Notes under the pieces: model-generated
Database searches by the model: none
What the model was told of the DNA's origin: nothing
The model's input: the letters and a program-made list of their open reading frames with translations, nothing else
Source of the DNA: Serripes groenlandicus
Taxonomy: Eukaryota > Mollusca > Bivalvia > Cardiida > Cardiidae
NCBI GenBank assembly: GCA_031761405.1
Contig: JASEVX010000001.1
Span: forward strand, 201,362,356-201,426,355
Reading direction: 5' to 3'
Length of the DNA: 64,000 nucleotides
In this document: positions 61,999-64,000 of the stretch, one piece after another
How positions within the stretch are numbered: the stretch's first letter is position 1
How the letters are laid out: every line of letters begins with the position of its first letter
Made by a program: the position numbers and the translations under genes

Positions 61999-62425
61999 TT
62001 GCTTGTTGGGTGTTTAATTAAGGGTCACTGCCAGCCTTCAACAATATTTCAGTTATATCACAGCTTTTCCTAGCTAATTTACCAGTACTAACTGGTCCAT
62101 TTATCCTGACACCAGTGAGTAAGTCATAATACTAACCCCGCAACCCTAAGCCCCAAGGAAGGAAAGCCAGTCTTGCTACCATTGTTAACCCTTTCCCTCA
62201 TACAACAATTCTGCATTAGACGACTTTGAACATATTTTGTCAAAACATAGAAAATCTCCATAATTGAATGGATATATAACCTATGACAAAAAGTGGAAAA
62301 CATTGTGGCAAAAGGAGAAATTGCACGTTTTGTGCAATTTCTTCTTTTGTCACTTAAGTTTTCAAAAAGCCGTCTGCTGCAGAGGCGTCAGAAAGCGTCT
62401 ATATGAGGGAAAGGGTTAAGGTCAT
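61999..62425 (-). mobile_element. SINE type B, 5'-truncated, middle layer
   Basis: Tail TTGCTTGTTGGGTGTTTAAT through AAGGAAGGAAAGCCAGTC. Target duplication TACAAATCAAAAGTAA / TACAAATCAAAGTAA (61983-61998, 62426-62440). The tRNA-like head is absent. Hosts a MITE at 62185. Confidence 0.88.
62185..62419 (+). mobile_element. type 1 TTAA MITE, innermost layer
   Basis: 235 bp, TTAA both ends, central GCACGTTTTGTGC. Confidence 0.94.
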
Positions 62426-62540
62426 TACAAATCAAAGTAAGATTATTATTTAATAGAGCAACTCTTCCTCTTGCCTCAAATTTTCAAACAGTGAACACTG
62501 TATATTGCGTTAAAACGTATCTGCATGTGGGAAAGGGTAG

Positions 62541-62991
62541 AGTGGGGGGAGAAAAAGCCATCCAGACAACTATTCTCAGCCAATTTCACTTTGCTCGGTT
62601 GTATTCAATAATTACCAGCACCAGTAGAGCATAATTGATACAACACTTTTGGAAACAGTTTCCCTGAGATTTTTATTCTTGTCTCCTGTCTTTGAAAATA
62701 TTCTATTGATTGTTCTGAGGAACAAAAGTAATTAGTGACTGACTATATATGTTTTCCATATAATTTTCAATACTTTATGTTGGTACAATTTATATAGACA
62801 AAAATTAGTCAAATATTGTATACAGCCCTATACATATATATATATATATACATGAGTCTTTGAGATATGGCCTATTTTCTTTAATTTTTGATTGACAACA
62901 CATTAAATTAAAAGTTGACAATTTTGTTTACATGTTATATTATTATGTTATTATTATCATCATAATAACTATTTTGATGGGGATGATGATA

Positions 62992-63027
<36 letters not shown>

Positions 63028-63838
63028 CTGTTATTATCATTATTATAGTGATTATATTATCATTATTATTATTTTTAATTATATTGTGGTTGTTATTACT
63101 ACATGTATTGATAATAATAAAAAAGATGTCAATGATAACAGAAGTTATTATGAATCATGTAGATAATAAACATAACAATGTGAATTGTTATGACTTTTAC
63201 AATCTCTTAAATAACATGGTTTCAATTATGGTTTTCCTTTTAAATAAATCTAATGATTTGATTCCCTTATTTAATACATGGTAAAGTAAAAACAATATTA
63301 CAATAAAACATATGTCTTTATTAAAACACTGGGACACATTTAGGTATTAAGGAATTAAATAAATAATGATCTAAATCTAAAATTCAATTTTGTATTCTGT
63401 TTCTATTTTGTAATTTACTTCATGAATGTCCTCTTGATAAAAAAAGACACACAAAAAGAAACAGTTTAAATCAATGCAATTAATTAACAAGATTATATTT
63501 CATTGTAAAAGAACATTCATTGAAATATTTTAAATCAGCCGATAGATTCTTTTCCCCTAATTAAGTAACGTCTTTAAAGGAACAAAACATTGCTGAAAAA
63601 GTAGTCATGTATTACACTGTGCAATAACTATCCTTCTAATGAATGCTCTCTATCTTTTTCTCATATCTCAACCAAACTAGTATAAGAGGTATTTTAGTCT
63701 TCCTAAATTCCTTTCACAAAATACTTTAATAAACATCAGAAGAGTCAATCTTTTAAATCATTTATTTCAAAGCTCAACAGCTTCAGGGAAATGAATTGTT
63801 TATTAAGTTATTGATCCATTCACATTTTCTCTGATACA
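62541..63838. other. AT-rich, gene-free stretch with microsatellites
   Basis: TA repeat at 62833-62850 and an ATT repeat at about 62991-63026. The 63048-63284 frame is low-complexity (Ile/Leu/Asn) and not credible as a gene. Confidence 0.7.
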
Positions 63839-63898
63839 GATACAATTTGACACCTCCGGACCTGGAAAACATTGTGGGGAAAAGGAGAAATTGCTATT
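63839..63898 (-). mobile_element. MITE fragment
   Basis: ACAATTTGACACCTCCGGAC then GGAAAACATTGTGGGGAAAA GGAGAAATTGC: one arm and half a hairpin. The remaining 100 bases to the window end show nothing. Confidence 0.65.
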
Positions 63899-64000
63899 TT
63901 CAAACATGTATCAACTGTTTTACATTTATTTTTCATAATTTACATTAGTTAGTATTAAGCTGACAACTGTTAAATGAAACATATCAGTTAATTGTTGACA

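Larger units (their letters stand above)
61902..62540 (+). mobile_element. type 2 MITE, outermost layer of a triple nest
   Basis: Left CTAACCCTTTCCCACATACA to TTCCTACAAATC; right AAAGTAAGATTATTATTTAA to CATGTGGGAAAGGGTAG. Interrupted in its spacer by the SINE at 61999. Confidence 0.85.

Noticed and set aside
36..64000. The 60-95 codon frames beginning MWQKEKLHVLCNFFFCHY or containing FPHTTILQQTT
   Set aside because: They recur at every type 1 MITE and are translations of the MITE itself, not genes.

Overview
Overall picture. This is an AT-rich invertebrate nuclear DNA window made mostly of transposable elements. I see no intact host gene. Three kinds of evidence point to a mollusc, most likely a bivalve: SINEs with a tRNA-like head and a shared tail that reads ACGCCGCTTTCAACAATATT on one strand; Helentron-like elements with ~160-bp internal tandem repeats, resembling the 'pearl' class known from bivalves; and a DIRS tyrosine-recombinase retrotransposon. 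The taxon is an inference and no species is claimed.

MITE swarm. About 90 copies or fragments of one palindromic MITE superfamily run from end to end and cover very roughly a quarter to a third of the window. Every good copy is bounded by TTAA and starts CCCTTTCCC, as expected of a non-autonomous piggyBac-like element. Type 1 (~230 bp) has termini TTAACCCTTTCCCTCATA; its + strand starts CTCATACGACAATTC and ends CTATATGAGGGAAAGGG. Type 2 (~215-240 bp) has CACATA termini; its + strand starts CACATACAACAAATC and ends CATGTGGGAAAGGG. Both carry a subterminal inverted pair (CTGCAGCAGACG / CGTCTGCTGCAG) and a central hairpin (GAAATTGC...GCAATTTC). Copies abut sharing one TTAA, nest in each other, nest in SINEs and host SINEs.

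Layout. 1-980: a dispersed repeat with an inverted partner at 26065-27680. 1-4.4 kb: MITEs and SINEs, including reciprocal nesting. 4.46-6.5, 8.6-9.6, 13.2-13.7, 16.1-16.3, 20.4-20.7, 34.8-35.8, 40.05-41.4 and 50.09-50.77 kb: Helentron-like or related elements, several with minisatellite cores. 17.9-21.4 kb: a degenerate CAGT-phrase repeat interrupted by a 1.8-kb insertion that contains a perfect 141-bp palindrome. 23.7-24.6 kb: a 26-bp minisatellite. 34.4-34.8 kb: a 46/47-bp tandem array. 41797-48322: one almost complete, minus-strand DIRS element with inverted terminal repeats, an internal complementary region, a gag-like ORF1 and a frameshifted RT/RNase H/tyrosine-recombinase region. 56619-57163: two phase-matched exon-like blocks. 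62.5-64 kb: AT-rich DNA with microsatellites.

The only candidates for host coding sequence are 39365-39616 and the exon pair at 56619-57163, all on the + strand. If real, the rest is intron or intergenic DNA filled by repeats. The protein family was not recognised.
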